Of a stretch of 64,000 bases of DNA, positions 25,432 to 37,533 are shown one piece after another (the stretch's first letter is position 1; each line of letters begins with the position of its first letter). The DNA is taken from positions 17,237,276-17,301,275 of the forward strand of contig JARWKL010000006.1 of the NCBI GenBank assembly GCA_029961685.1, given 5' to 3'. The notes beneath the pieces were generated by a model. That model had not been told where the DNA came from. It saw nothing but the letters and a program-made list of their open reading frames with translations, and did no database searches. The translations under genes and the position numbers were made by a program. This stretch comes from Aristolochia californica (Eukaryota; Streptophyta; Magnoliopsida; Piperales; Aristolochiaceae).

Positions 25432-26247
25432 GAGAAAAGACATCATAAATACCCAGCTTGCCACATATAAACGATAGGATTTTAGATGTAACGGGTTTAG
25501 TGAGAATATCAGCTACTTACTCTTCAGATGACACATGTTTGAGAGAGATTATTCTTGTGCTTGAAACTTCTCCCGTATAAAATGACAATCCACCTCAATA
25601 TGTTTAGTTCTTTCATGAAAAATTGGATTTGAACTGATATGAATGGCTGCTTCATTATCACATTGCAGATTCATGGACCCCTTTTTTTAAAAACCTAGTT
25701 TGGGAAGAAGGGTCCTGATCCATAAAAGTTCACTAACGGTATTGGCCATAGCTCTGTATTCTGCTTCGGCGCTAGATCTTGCAACCACATTTTGCTTCTT
25801 ACTTTTCTATGTAACCAAGTTTCCCCCAACCAGAGTACAATATCCTGATGTAGATTTTCTATCATCAGGAGATCCAGCCCAATCTGCATCTGAGAAGCCT
25901 TCTATGTTGAAGTGCCCATGTTTTTTATACAGAAATCCTCTTCCAGGAGCTACTTTTAGATAATGTAATATTCCCTCTAAAGCCTGCTAGTGGGTAATTT
26001 GTGGTTTGTGCATGAATTGACTTACCACACTTACAATTTATGATATGTCTGGCCTAGTTACCGTGAGATAGATCAGTTTTCCCACGAGTCTTTGATATTT
26101 ACCAATATCAATATCTTCTTCATTTGTGGCACATAATTTTACATTTTTATCCATAGGTGTGTCAACTGGTCTACAACCCTTGATTCATGTTTCTTCAAGG
26201 AGATCCAAGACATATTTCCTTTGAGACAATATTATTCCATGTTTGGA
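25432..26247 (-). pseudogene. Copia RNase H region, heavily interrupted
   Basis: Minus-strand translation in changing frames gives the expected C-terminal copia sequence: a 'GKLIYLTVTRPDISY' block at about 26025-26100, and '[20 protein letters not shown]' at about 25610-25680, followed by '[14 protein letters not shown]'. These match the RNase H domain and its tail. Stops and frame changes between the blocks exclude a working product. Confidence 0.75.
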
Positions 26248-27291
26248 TTAAAGAACTTCTATACCCAAAAAATATTTAAGCATACCAAGGTCTTTAATCT
26301 TGAATTCCTGACATATCATCTGCTTCACCTCCTGTATGCTCAAAGCATCATCACTAGTTAAGATAATATCATCCATGTATACAGCCAATAATATTTTCCC
26401 TTTGACCGTATCTTTATAATATACGGAATTATCAACTGAGCACATATGAAAACCAAACCGTAGGAGTGTTTGACTAAATTTATCAAACCAAGCCCGATGG
26501 GATCGCTTAAGCCCATATAAAGACTTTTTTAACCGGCATACTGACTCCCCCTCAACCACATAACCAGGTGGTTGAACCATATAAATTTGTTCACTGATAT
26601 TACCATTTAAAAAAGCATTTTTAACATCCAACTGATAGACGGGCCATGTGGAGTTAGCAGCAATACATAAGATGATGCGTACCGAATTCAATTTTGCAAC
26701 AGGAGAGAAGGTCTCCTCATAATCTATCCCATAGCACTGTGTAAAGCCCTTAGCAACCAGTCGAACTTTAAGACGAGCAAACGATCCATCCGGATTATGT
26801 TTCACTGAAAAAATCCATCGACAACCAACCGGTCTTTTACCTTTCGGGAGTGATGTTAAGTACCAGGTTTGGTTTTCGTATAAGGCGTGCATTTCTTCAT
26901 CCATAGCCACCTTCCATCCTGGATGTCTCAGGGCCTCCTGATACGACTGTGGAACGGAAGTAGAAGAAAGGGATGCAAGAAATTGAAAACACTCGGAAGA
27001 CAAGCAATGGTGAGACATAAAATTTGAGATAGGATGTGAAGTAGTACAGGAGTAACGTTCTTTTCTTAAAGCAATAGGCCGAGTATCAAATTCAGGCCCA
27101 TGCATAGGAGGAGAAGGACTTACCTCGGGTGGATCCGACAACTCCACAGGTGAAGGTAAGGCCGGTGCATCAGGGGATGGATCCACTTCAAGATTGAACG
27201 ACACAAGCGGACAAGGAGTAGTAAAAGGACAAGTCCATCCTGGAGGAGCATCATGGGAAGAGTAGAAGGGAGTGTCATCAAAGAAAGTCAC
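26248..27291 (-). pseudogene. Copia reverse transcriptase
   Basis: 347 codons open on the minus strand. The first 110 residues are a proline- and serine-rich linker after integrase. RVT_2-type RT follows: EALRHPGWKVAMDEEM at about 119-134, KGKRPVGCRWIFSVKHNPDG, ARLKVRLVAKGFTQ, YQLDVKNAFLNG at 219-230, KSLYGLK, and the catalytic AVYMDDIIL with YMDD at 305-308, intact. It stops at KYFLGIEVL, where functional elements continue into RNase H, so the stop is a mutation. Upstream integrase is in another frame. RT would copy element RNA into cDNA in the particle. Confidence 0.92.
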
Positions 27292-27295
27292 ATCC

Positions 27296-28109
27296 CTAGA
27301 GATAACATCCTCCGAAGGGTAGGATTGTAACAGACATAACCTTTCTGGGTGCGAGAGTATCCCAAAAAATGCACTTCATAGACTGAGGATCAAGTTTATT
27401 TTTATGTGGAGATGTAACATGAACAAAACACATACATCCAAACACTTTCAAAGGAAGAGAAAAAGGATTTCCACCATTAAATAACACAGAGTAAGGAGTT
27501 TTATGATGAAGGACTAATGAAGGTAACCTATTAATGAGAAAGCATGTTGTAAGTATAGCATGAGGCCAATAGAAATATGGTACCTTCATGAAGTAGAGGA
27601 GGCCCCGAGCATCTTCAACAAGATGACGATTCTTCCTTTCAACAACACCATTTTGTTGAGGAGTATAGGCACATGATGTTTGATGAATAAGCCCATGACT
27701 CTCACAAAATGATTTAAAGTCATGAGACATGTTTTATCAGATCTAAGGGTTTAAATTTTCTTCCCAAATTGTGTCAAGACCATAGCATGAAAATTTTTAA
27801 ACAAAGGAAGAATTTCAGAATGCTCTTTAAATAGATATAACCAAGTCGCTCGAGTAAAATCATCAACAAAAATGACAAAATATTTAACTTGGGAAATATT
27901 TGAGACACATAAAGGGCCCCATACATCAGAATGTATTAGTCAAACAGAGCAGTACTTGTAGTTGTAAGACGAGGAGAATATGTACTCCTGATATGTTTAC
28001 TTAATTGACAAACCTCACAACTGATATTAGAAAGTTCTTTTAAAGATGGAACCAAAGAACGAAGTGAAGGGGTAGACGGATGACCAAGTCGGTTGTGCCA
28101 AAGTTGGGC
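27296..28109 (-). pseudogene. Copia integrase
   Basis: The N-terminal HHCC zinc finger is readable at about 28035-28100 (LWHNRLGHPS, then CEVCQLSKH), followed by a stop in the place of a conserved residue. The catalytic core follows: FVIFVDDFTRATWLY gives the first Asp, RSDK the second, and after a frame change 'TPQQNGVVERKNRHLVEDAR' (about 27620-27680) gives the Glu. The last part, to 27296, includes the GKP-like C-terminal block 'LPLKVFGCMCFVH'. At least three stops and one frameshift are present. It would insert cDNA into the chromosome. Confidence 0.88.
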
Positions 28110-28982
28110 CTAAGATGTGGTGGACGATAATGCAGCTAATGGTGGAAGAGTGAAGTAGTACAAACCCCCCTTTTCATGGCCGCCACCAATCACCCGCTTC
28201 GTAGTGAGATCCTGAAAGACATAAGAAGATGGTGAGAAGGTGATAGAGCAATTTAATTGTTTGGTCAATTGGCTAACAGAGAGCGAATTTAAAGGAAATT
28301 GAGGAACAAACAAAACATCTTGAAGGGGAATAGATGAAGTAAGAGAGGAGGAACCTTTGCCAAGGACCTTGGTTTGGGTACCATCAGCAATAATAATGAA
28401 TTTATTAGGATAACAAGGAGATAAGGACTGCAACAAGTGTTTGTTACCTAATAGATGTTCCGAGGCCCCGGAGTCGATGATCCAAGAGGAAGAGGAAGAA
28501 GAGGAAGAAAGCATACTTGAGGCAATAGTAGTGGTAGCAGTAGATGATGAGGGAATAGATGATTCAATGAAGGACTTCATTTTCTGAAATGCTGCATAGT
28601 CCTCATCCTTAAGAGTCACATTTCTAGATAATGATTCAGCCTTATCTTCATTTTTCTCAACGTTAACTGAGACTGGGTTAGATGTTGCCCAATCAGGCTT
28701 GCCATGAAGTTTCCAGCATGATGCCATAAGGTGGTTATGACAGCCACAATAAGTGCAAAGTTGATGCTCAGTACGGAAAGAATTCTGACCCGTTCTACCA
28801 CCTCTATTTTCAGCCCCTCTCATAGTTCGACCCCCTCTCATATTTCTGCCCCCCCCCCCCCCCCCCCCCCCCCACCCGGGATGAGGAAGATGTTCCCCGA
28901 TTTCCAGAGAACATTGCCGATGGAGCATCAATAGGAGAAGGGGATGGATCCGGTATCCTATGTAATGTAGCACTAATATCAT
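28110..28982 (-). pseudogene. Copia nucleocapsid zinc knuckle and aspartic protease
   Basis: Open on the minus strand for about 290 codons. A glycine run (residues 37-45) comes from the G tract at 28851-28874 and is followed by GGR-rich basic sequence. A CCHC knuckle reads CTYCGCHNHLMASC (C76, C79, H84, C89). A serine-rich stretch leads to the protease active site WIIDSGASEHL (Asp 170), and the domain runs to FVPQFPLNSLSVSQL. The gag-pre-integrase block 'GGGHEKGGLYYF' ends the frame. The apparent start lies mid-gag; the true protein began upstream in another frame. Confidence 0.88.
28851..28874 (-). repeat. C/G homopolymer within copia gag
   Basis: A 24-bp C run on the plus strand (G on the coding strand) encodes polyglycine in an already Gly/Arg-rich basic region. 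Frames on the two sides differ, so its length is likely altered from the ancestral element. Confidence 0.85.
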
Positions 28983-29558
28983 TAAAGCATGGAAGAGCAG
29001 AAGAACTTAGAAGTTGAGTTTTGGCCACCTCAAGGTAATGGTTTAATATTCGATAAGCAAATGGTTGCTGCCAAAGCTTCTCTTTGTCGTTCTTGAACGG
29101 CAATATCGGTGGAATATGGCTGAGCTAGTTTCCATTCTTGAAGACGACCGTGAAACCGTGCCAAAAATTCGTGAATATTATCTCCATGTTTCATATGCAG
29201 CATGTTTTGTAAGACATCATATATTTTTTTGTAATGAAGCAGTGCTTGAGTAAAGCTTCGCACAAGTGTCCCATATGATCTTGGCGGTTTTCAAGTGGAC
29301 CACATTGTTGGCCACCTGCTCTTCCATGCTATTAATGAGCCAACTTATCACCATGTTATCATCCTTAACCAACTTGTGGTAGGACGCATCTTCTTCATAA
29401 ATCGGAGGTGGAAAGTTAACAACGTGGCTCAAGAGGTCACGAGTAATAAGAACCCTCCGAACCGATTGTGACCAGCTCATGTAATTGGAGAGACCTCTAA
29501 GTGGAATTGTAGTAATACAGAGTATATCACTCTTATTACTATTGTATCCAATCTCCAT
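28983..29558 (-). pseudogene. Copia gag, N-terminal part
   Basis: Begins MEIGYNSNKSD at 29558 on the minus strand, then 'PLRGLSNYMSWSQSVRRVL' and 'VISWLINSMEEQVANNVVHL', the pattern of copia Gag (UBN2-type) proteins, with TAKIIWDTCAKLYS. The frame breaks near 29220-29260 and reads on as 'VLQNMLHMKHGDNIHEFLAR' in another frame, and changes again at about 29060-29100. Gag packages element RNA. Confidence 0.82.
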
Positions 29559-30451
29559 GATGAGGCAAGTAAAATATGGAGGTCAAAGGAAAAGGCCTTC
29601 TTCAAAGAACAATTACTCTATATAATTTGAAGAACCCGTAGACCAAATCAATCACCAACAAAAGAGAACAAGAACCAATTTTTTTCACAAGGGCAAGCAC
29701 CAAATTATCAACAAATTTGTGCCTTTAGAAAGTGATAATAACATCCAGCCATCACTCAACTTCTCTTGTATTCATAAGAACAAAGAGAAGAAAGTAGATG
29801 CAACCGATTAGGCCTTAATCCAAACTCCAACACAAATGAGCAATAGACAAAAATTTAGAGAAGATTTAACGACAAACCAAGACACTTGGAAGAGATTTAT
29901 CTTCAGCTCATGGGAGACTTCAACGTAAGAAAAAAATCAATTGTTGAAGTTAAAAAAAAAAGGGAACTACAAAGGGTAAATGACTCCTGGCATTTCATCA
30001 AACATATAATGGGCATCCAACAACATAACACAAACCCATGAGCAACCTTAAGTTGGAGAAGATACAACAACATGTGCTGGAATTCTACCTTAAATGAGAT
30101 GGATCCAAATTACATAAAGGTAATTGAATTTCACCCATCAATCTTAATAAGATGCAAACAGCAAATGCTCTTGAACACTCTTGTAATTGATTTACAAGGA
30201 GTCAAGATTATAACATCAATTTAGTCATAGAAATAAATCTTTACAACATATAAAGATTTATCTTGACTCGATGTGACTCAAAATTCAAGAAGTAAAGAAA
30301 AACAGTAAACACGAGTATGTAAATAAGAAAAGGAAACAAAAAAAAAAACATAAATATGAAGATGATGAACTTATCTCTTTATGACTGAACTCCTTTTACA
30401 ACTTCTTGAATAAATTTCATAATAACTCCATGAAGAGATCCTAAACTCCTT
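29559..30451 (-). other. Copia 5' untranslated region
   Basis: About 890 bp between PBS and the first gag ATG on the minus strand. AT-rich, with many short stops in every frame; no domain or RNA gene is recognised. Confidence 0.6.
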
Positions 30452-30463
30452 GCTCTGATACCA
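30452..30463 (-). other. Copia primer binding site (initiator tRNA-Met)
   Basis: On the minus strand TGGTATCAGAGC begins directly after the 5' LTR end. This is the perfect 12-base complement of the plant initiator tRNA-Met 3' end used by many copia elements. Confidence 0.92.
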
Positions 30464-30854
30464 TGAAGAATTTAGGATCTCATGAAAGGAACTTTAGATC
30501 AACAAGAAAGAAAAAGAAGAAGAAGAGAGAAGGAGAAGAGAAGAAGAAGAACGTGGAAGAAGAGAGTTTGGATTAAGGGAGAAGAGGGTTACGTCAAAAA
30601 GAAAAATGAGGGCTGGATGAATTTGTGGAAAAAGAGGAGAGTGCTTCAATGCCCTACCTCTTAGCCAATGCCTTTATTTATAATTTTACAATACCCTTAG
30701 GGCTACAACTTGATAAAACAAAAGACATAAAAGGAACGCATATTTACACTTCTATGCCATCTTTATGGAATGTACCATATTTTACACATATGCCACTCCT
30801 TTGACGTGTGGGCTACTTGTCTTGAGCTCGTGGGCTTGAGCCCATCTTCCAACA
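30464..30854 (-). repeat. Copia 5' LTR
   Basis: 391 bp, homologous to 25011-25413. The inner end reads TGAAGAATTT on the plus strand, against TGTAGAATTT in the other LTR. The GAA repeat is shorter than in the 3' LTR, accounting for most of the length difference. Confidence 0.93.
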
Positions 30855-33800
30855 TATATAAAAAACTAAAAGAGTTTAATTTCCTTAAAAATCACAGATA
30901 CTTTTTGGAATTATCTCTCAAAGAATTTGTACATTTCCATTTAGGATGGTAAATTTTTTTTCAAATCCAAACTTGAGTTTTCACTCTCCCATTTTCCTCG
31001 TAAACAAAAAGATAAGGCAAATAGATCACAAAAAAATGAAATTTTTAGAGTTTCGTATGGAAAAAAATTAAAACTATAATAATTTAAGTGAAGAAAATTA
31101 TTTCACAAACTTAAAATGAACATAAAATTTTTGTTATGCATGTTAGGGAAATTCCACTAGTACAACCCCTAATTGCTTGGTCGAATTTTATAAGAAAGAG
31201 ATTTCTAATTGAGTCCTAACATGTTTAAATGTGGTGGATATGCATGCCTGAAACATGTTGAAGATCCAAATGACCTAGTTATCCAAAAATTTCAAGGAGT
31301 AAAAAAAATTAAATTCTCAAGTTAACGTGTGGTGGGATATACCAGAGCCAAACAACCACTTTTTGCCTATTTTACAAAAAGCTGACCTAACAATCATAGA
31401 CCATCGTAAATGTTTTGGACGATTAATGTTGTGTCACAACTATAATTTTTGTTAGAAATGACTTATGGTTTGGGAGTCATCCTTCAGTTAAAAATGTCTC
31501 ACCCCCCGCCCCCCCCCCCCCCCCCCCCCCCCCCCCTCTTCAGATGAATGCAAAACCCAATATATTAAAAACTAAAAGAGTTTACAATCCTTAAAAATCA
31601 CAGATACTTTTTGCCCCCCCCCCCCCCCCCCCCCCCCTCTTCAGATGAATGCAAAACCCAATATATAAAAAACTAAAAGAGTTTACAATCCTTAAAAATC
31701 ACAGATACTTTTTGGAATTATCTCTCTCAGCATTTGTGCATTTCTATTTTGTATGTTCACTTTTTTTTCAAATCTAAACTTGAGTTTTCACTCTCCCATT
31801 TTCATCGTAAACAAAAAGATAAAGCAAATAGATCACAATAAAATGAAAATTGTAGAGTTTATGTATGCAAAAAATGTAAAACTATAACAAATGTAAGTGA
31901 AGAAAATTATTTCACGAACTAAAAATGAACACCAAAGTTTTGTTATCCACGTTAGGGAAATTCCACTAGTACAACCTCTTGTAGCTTGGTGAAATTTTAA
32001 AAGAAATAGATTTCTAATTGTTGATAACATGTTTTAAATGTGGTGGACATGCAAGCCCGAAATATGTTGATGATGCAAATGACCTAATGATCCAAAAATT
32101 TCAAGGAGTAGAAAAAAATTAAATTCTCAAGTAAACGTGCGGTGGGATATTTACTAGAGCCAAACAACACACTTTTTGCCTATTTTACAAAAAATCAGAC
32201 CTAACAATCATAGATCATCGTAAATGTTTTGATCGATTATTGATGTGTAATGGCTATAATTTTTTTTTGTTATGACTTATGGTTTGGGAGTCAACACTAT
32301 TAAAAATGCCTTGCATGCCCTCTTCCGACGATTGCAAAACCCAATATATAAAAAACTAAAAGAGTTTACAATCCTTAAAAATCACAGATACTTTTGGAAT
32401 TATCTTGCACAGCATTTGTGCATTTCCATTTTGGATGTTCAATTTTTGTTCAAATCCAAACTTGAGTTTTCAGTCTCCCATTTTTCTTGTAAACAAAAAA
32501 ATATGGCAAATAGATCACAAAAAAAAGAAAATTTTAGAGTTTATGTATGCAAAAAATTAAAAACTATAATAAATTTAAGTAAATAAAATAATTTCACGCA
32601 CTAAAAAATAATACCAAAGTTTTGTTATCCATGTTTGGGAAATTCCACTAGTACAACACCTAATGGCTTGGTGGAATTTTATAAAAAAGAGATTTCTAAT
32701 TGATCCTAACATGTTTTAAATGTGGTAGATATGCATGCCTGAGACATGTTGAAGATGCAAATGACCTAATGATCCAAAAATTTCATGGAGTAGAAAAAAT
32801 TAAATTCTCAAGTTAACGTGGGGTGGGATATTTACAAGTGCCAAAAAACTCACTTTTTTCCTATTTTAAAAAAAGTGGACCTAAAAGTCATAGATCATCG
32901 CAAATGTTTTGGTCGATTAATGATGTGTAACAGCTATAATTTTTATTAGAAATGACTTATGGTTTGGGAGTCAACACAAAGTTAAAATGCCTCGCCCCCC
33001 TCTTCCGTTGATTGCAAAACCCAATATATAAAAAACTGAAAGAGTTTACAAATCTTAAAAATCACAGATACTTTTTGGAATTATCTCTCTCAGCATTTGT
33101 GCATTTCCATTTTGGATGTCGAATTTTTTTCAGTTCCAAACTTGAGTTTTCACTCTCCCATTTTTCTCGTAAAGAAAAAGATAAGGCAAATAGATCAGAA
33201 CAAAATGAAAATTTTAGAGTTTATGTATGCAAAAAATTGAAAACTATAATAAATATAAGTGAAGAAAATTATTTCACACACTAAAAATGAACACCAAATT
33301 TTTGTTATCCATGTTAGGGAAATTCCACTAGTACAACCCCTAATTGCTAGGTGCAATTTTATAAGAAAGAGATTTCTAATTGAGTCCTAACATTTTATAA
33401 ATGTGGTGGATAAGCATGCCTGAAACATGTTGAAGATGCAAATGACCTAAAGATCCACAAATTATAAAGAGTAGAAAAAATTAAATTCCCAAGTTAACGT
33501 GCGGAGGGATATTTACCAGAGCCATACAATCCACTTTTGGTCTATTTTACAAAATGTGGACCTAACAGTCATAGATAATAGTAAATATCGTTATCGATTA
33601 AATATGTGTAACGGCTATAATTTTTGTTAGAAAAGACTTATGGTATGGGGGTCAACACTTAGTTAAAAATTCCAGCACCCACCCCCCCCCTTCTGATGAA
33701 TGCAAAACCCAATATATAAAAAACTAAAAGAGTTTTCAATCCTTAAAAATAACAAATACTTTTTGGAATTATCTCTCTCTAAATTTGTTCATTTCCATTG

Positions 33801-36800
33801 TGGACGTTCAATTTTTTTTTCAAATCCAAACTTGAGTTTTCACTCTCCCATTTTTTTGGCAAAAAAAAGATGAGGCAAATAGATGACAACAAAAGGAAAA
33901 TTTTAGATTTTATGTTTGAAAAAATTGAAAATTATAATTAATGTATGTGAAGAAAATTATTTCATGCACTAAAAATGAACACCAAAGTTTTGCTATCCAT
34001 GTTTGGGAAATTCATCTAGTACAACCCCAAATAGCTAGGTGGAATTTTATAAGAAAGAGATTTCTAATTGATCCTAACATGTTTTAACTGTGGTAGATAT
34101 GCATGCCTGAAACATGTTGAAGATGCAAATGACCTAATGATCCAAAAATTTCAAGGAGTAGAAAAAAATTAAATTCTCAAGTTAACGTGCGGCAGGATAT
34201 TTACAAGTGCCAAAAAACCCATTTTTTTCCTATTTTATAAAATACGGACCTAACAGTCTTAGATCATCGTAAATGTTTTGATCAATTAGTGATGTGTAAC
34301 AGCTATAATTTTTATTAGAAATGACTTATGGTTTGGGAGTTAGCACTTAATTAAAATGCCTCGCACCCCCCCCCCCCCCCCCCCCCCCCTCTTCCGTTGA
34401 TTGCAAAACCCTATATATAAAAAATCAAAAGAGTTTACAATCCTTAAAAACCACAGATACTTTTTGGCATTGTCTCTCACAACATTTGTGCATTTCCATT
34501 TTGGATGTTCATTTTTTTTTCAATTCCAAACTTGAGCTTTCACTCTCCCATTTTTCTCGGTAACAAAAAGATCCGAAAAAAAGATCACAATAAAATGAAA
34601 ATTGTAGAGTTTATGAATGCAAAAAATTGAAAATTATAATAAATGTAAGTGAAGAAAATTATTTCACGCACAAAAAATGAACAACAAAGTTTTGTAATCA
34701 ATGTTTGGGAAATTCCACTACTACAACCCCTAATAGCTTGGTGAAATTTTATAAGATAGAGATTTCTAATTGAGTCCTAACATGTTTTAGATGTGGTCAA
34801 TAAGCATGCCTGAAACAAGTCGAAGATGCAAATGACCTAATGATCCAAAAATTTCAAGAAGTAGAAAAAATTAAATTCTCAAGTTAACGTGCGGCGGGAT
34901 ATTTACCAAAGCTAAACAACCCAATTTTTGCCTATTTTACAAAAAGCGGACCTAATAATCATAGATCATCGTAGATGGTTTGATGGATTAATCATGTGTA
35001 ATGGATATAATTTTTGTTAGAAATGACTTATGGTTTGGGAGTCAACACTCATGCAAAAATGCCTCACCCCCCCCATCCCGTGTTTTGCTGATTGCGAAAC
35101 CCAATATATAAAAAACTAAAAGAGTTAACAATCCTTAAAAATCACAGATTCTTTTTGGAATTATTTCTCTCACCATTTGTGCATTTCCATTTTTTATGTA
35201 ACATTTTTTTTCAAATCCAAGATTGAGTTTTCACTCTCCCATTTTTCTCGTAAACAAAAAGATACGACAAATAGATAACTACAAAATAAAAATTTTTGAG
35301 TTTATGTATACAAAAAATTGAAAAGTATAATAAATGTTAGTGAAGAAAATTATTTCACGCACTAAAAATGAACACCAAAGTTTTGTTATCCATGTTTGGG
35401 AAATTCCACTAGTACAACCCCTAATAGCTTGGTGGAATTTGATAAGAAAGAGATTTCTAATTGAAACTAACTTGTTATAAATGTAGTAGATATGCATGTC
35501 TGAAACATGTTGAAGATGTAAATGATGTAATGATCCAAAAATTTCACGGGCAAGAAAAAAATTAAATTCTCAAGTTAACAAGCGGTGGGATATTTACTAG
35601 AGCCGAACGACCAACTTTTTGCCTATTTTAGAAAAAGTGGACCTAACAATCATAGATCATAAAAAAAAATTGATTGATTAATGATGTGTAACTGTTATAA
35701 TTTTTTTTAGAAATGACTTATGGTTTGCGAGTCAACACTTGATTAAAAATGCCTCGCCCCCTCCCTCTTCTGATGATTGCAAAACCCAATCGATAAAAAA
35801 CTGATAGAGTTTACAATCCTTAAAAATAATAGATACTTTTTGGAATTATCTCTCTCAGCATTTGTGCATTTCAAGTTTGGATGTTCATTTTTTCTTCAAA
35901 TCCAAACTAGAGTTTTCACTCTCCCATTTTTCTCGTAAACAAAAAGATAAGGCAAATAGATCACAACAAAATGAAAATTTTAGAGTTTATGTATGCAAAA
36001 AATTGACAATTATATTAAATTTAAGTGAGGAAAATTATTTCAAGCACTAAAAATGAACACCAAAGTTTTGTTATCCATGTTTGGGAAATTCCACTAGTAC
36101 AACCCCTAATAATTTGATGGAACTTTATAAGAAAGAGATTTCTAATTGATCCTAACATGTTTTAAATGTGGTGGATATGCATGCCTGAAACATGTTGATG
36201 ATGAAAATGACCTAATGATCCAAAAATTTCATGGAGTAGCAAAACTTAAATTCTCTTGTTAATTTGCGGTGGGATATTTACCAGAGCCAAACAACCCACT
36301 TTTTGCCTTTTTTACAAAAAGCGGACCTAACAATCATAGATCATCGTAAATGTTTTAATCGATTAATGATGTGTAACAGCTATAATTTTTGCTAGAAATG
36401 GCTTACGGTTTGGGAGTCAACACTCAACTAAAATTACCCCCCCCCCCCCCCCCCCCCCCCCCCGCCCCCTTCTTCTGATGATTGCGAAACCCAATATATA
36501 AAAAACTAAAAGAGTTTAAAATCCTTAAAAATCAAAGATTCTTTTTGGAATTATCTCTCTCATCATTTGTGAATTTCCATTTTTTTTCAAATCCAAACTT
36601 GAGTTTTCACTCTCCCATTTTTCTAGTAAACAAAAAGATACGACAAATAGATAACTAAAAAATAAAATTTTTAGAGTTTATGTATGCAAAAAATTGAAAA
36701 GTATAATAAATGTTAGTGAATAAAATTATTTCACGCACTTAAAATGAACACCAAAGTTTTGTTATCCATGTTTGGGAAATTCCACTAGTACAACCCCTAA

Positions 36801-36970
36801 TAGCTTGGTGGATAAGAAAGAGATTTTTAATTGAAACTAACATGTTATAAATGTGGTGGCTATCTATGCTTGAAACATGTTGAAGATGAAAATGATCTAA
36901 TGATCCAAAACTTTCATGGAGTAGAAAAAAATTAAATTCTCAAGTTAACATGCGGTGGGATATTTACCAG
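30855..36970 (-). repeat. Satellite array, right arm, between copia and the viral cluster
   Basis: Begins with TATAT (30855-30859), the second target duplication, and continues the monomer interrupted at 25010. About nine monomers. Long C runs at 31502-31536, 31614-31637, 34366-34389 and 36437-36463 lie at the same monomer phase. A 77-bp stretch next to a C run is duplicated at 31537-31613 and 31638-31714. A monomer at about 31970 shares CAACCTCTTGTAGCTTGG with the one at 23460. Ends inside a monomer after GATATTTACCAG. No gene is visible. Confidence 0.93.
31502..31714 (-). repeat. Tandem duplication of [poly-C + 77 bp] in the satellite
   Basis: C6-G-C28 is followed by 77 bp starting TCTTCAGATGAATGC, then C24, then the same 77 bp again with a single-base difference, after which the monomer continues. 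Elsewhere this segment occurs once per monomer. Confidence 0.9.
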
Positions 36971-37368
36971 ATACGGTTTCTTCTGGGGTCATTCTGTAGA
37001 TTTCTCTTTGCATAATGATTACCAAATCTTCTAAGAATTGCTTAGATAGCATATTCTTGAAGTTCAAGTTGTTCAATCCTAATTTGGTGTTTCAGATCTT
37101 TGATAACTTGTTTTAATCCTATTGGACCGAGTCCTAAGAATCGTCCATCTCGGATTATCCTTCTTCCTTCGTTGTTATTTTCTACAACTAAAGGATTTTC
37201 TTCGAGCTCTTTGAGTTTGGCTTGAACTCGTGTGAGTCGATCTTTTAACTGTCGAATCCAGACCCTCTAGAATTCGATTTGATTATCATACCTTTTGGTC
37301 ATGATATATTCTCGCAGTTGCGAATAGTTTAAAAGTCTTATTGATGGCATAGACCTATTGTATTCCAT
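36971..37368 (-). pseudogene. Block A: first ORF after the leader, unknown function, truncated
   Basis: On the minus strand an ATG at 37368 opens a frame (MEYNRSMPSIRLLNYSQLR) that runs to the block edge with TAG at 37267-37269 and TAA at 37042-37044. It is rich in Lys, Arg, Glu, Leu and Ile, with helical stretches such as QLKDRLTRVQAKLKELEE that look like a coiled coil, and a 'GRFLGLGPIGLKQVIKDL' block. I do not recognise it. Upstream lie the shared leader and PBS, so its place corresponds to the first viral ORF; block D2 has a different protein in that place. The satellite junction at 36970 removes the end. Confidence 0.55.
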
Positions 37369-37520
37369 AATGGACTTTTGGTTTTGAACATTTGTTCCTT
37401 ACAAATGTTACATGGGATGTGACCGGTATGGGTCGTAACTGTTTGGGAGTATACCTAAATAGAAAGAATCAAAGTTAAGCTTTGACTTCTTTGACACATA
37501 TAAAACCAAATCTAATACTT

Positions 37521-37533
37521 GGCTTTGATACCA
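37521..37533 (-). other. Block A primer binding site (tRNA-Met)
   Basis: Minus strand TGGTATCAAAGCC, one mismatch from the tRNA-Met complement TGGTATCAGAGCC found at 50763 in block D2. In caulimovirids this site primes minus-strand DNA synthesis and defines position 1 of the genome. Confidence 0.85.

Larger units (their letters stand above)
25011..30854 (-). mobile_element. Ty1/copia LTR retrotransposon on the minus strand, inserted in satellite
   Basis: About 5.84 kb with both LTRs, tRNA-Met PBS, gag, protease, integrase, RT, RNase H and PPT, in copia order (integrase before RT). It is flanked by an intact 5-bp TATAT duplication. The two LTRs differ at about twenty positions by eye plus a GAA-repeat length change, so the insertion is moderately old but younger than the gypsy element. 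Reading frames are interrupted by stops and frameshifts in every domain, so it is non-autonomous. The lineage within Copia is not assigned. Confidence 0.95.
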
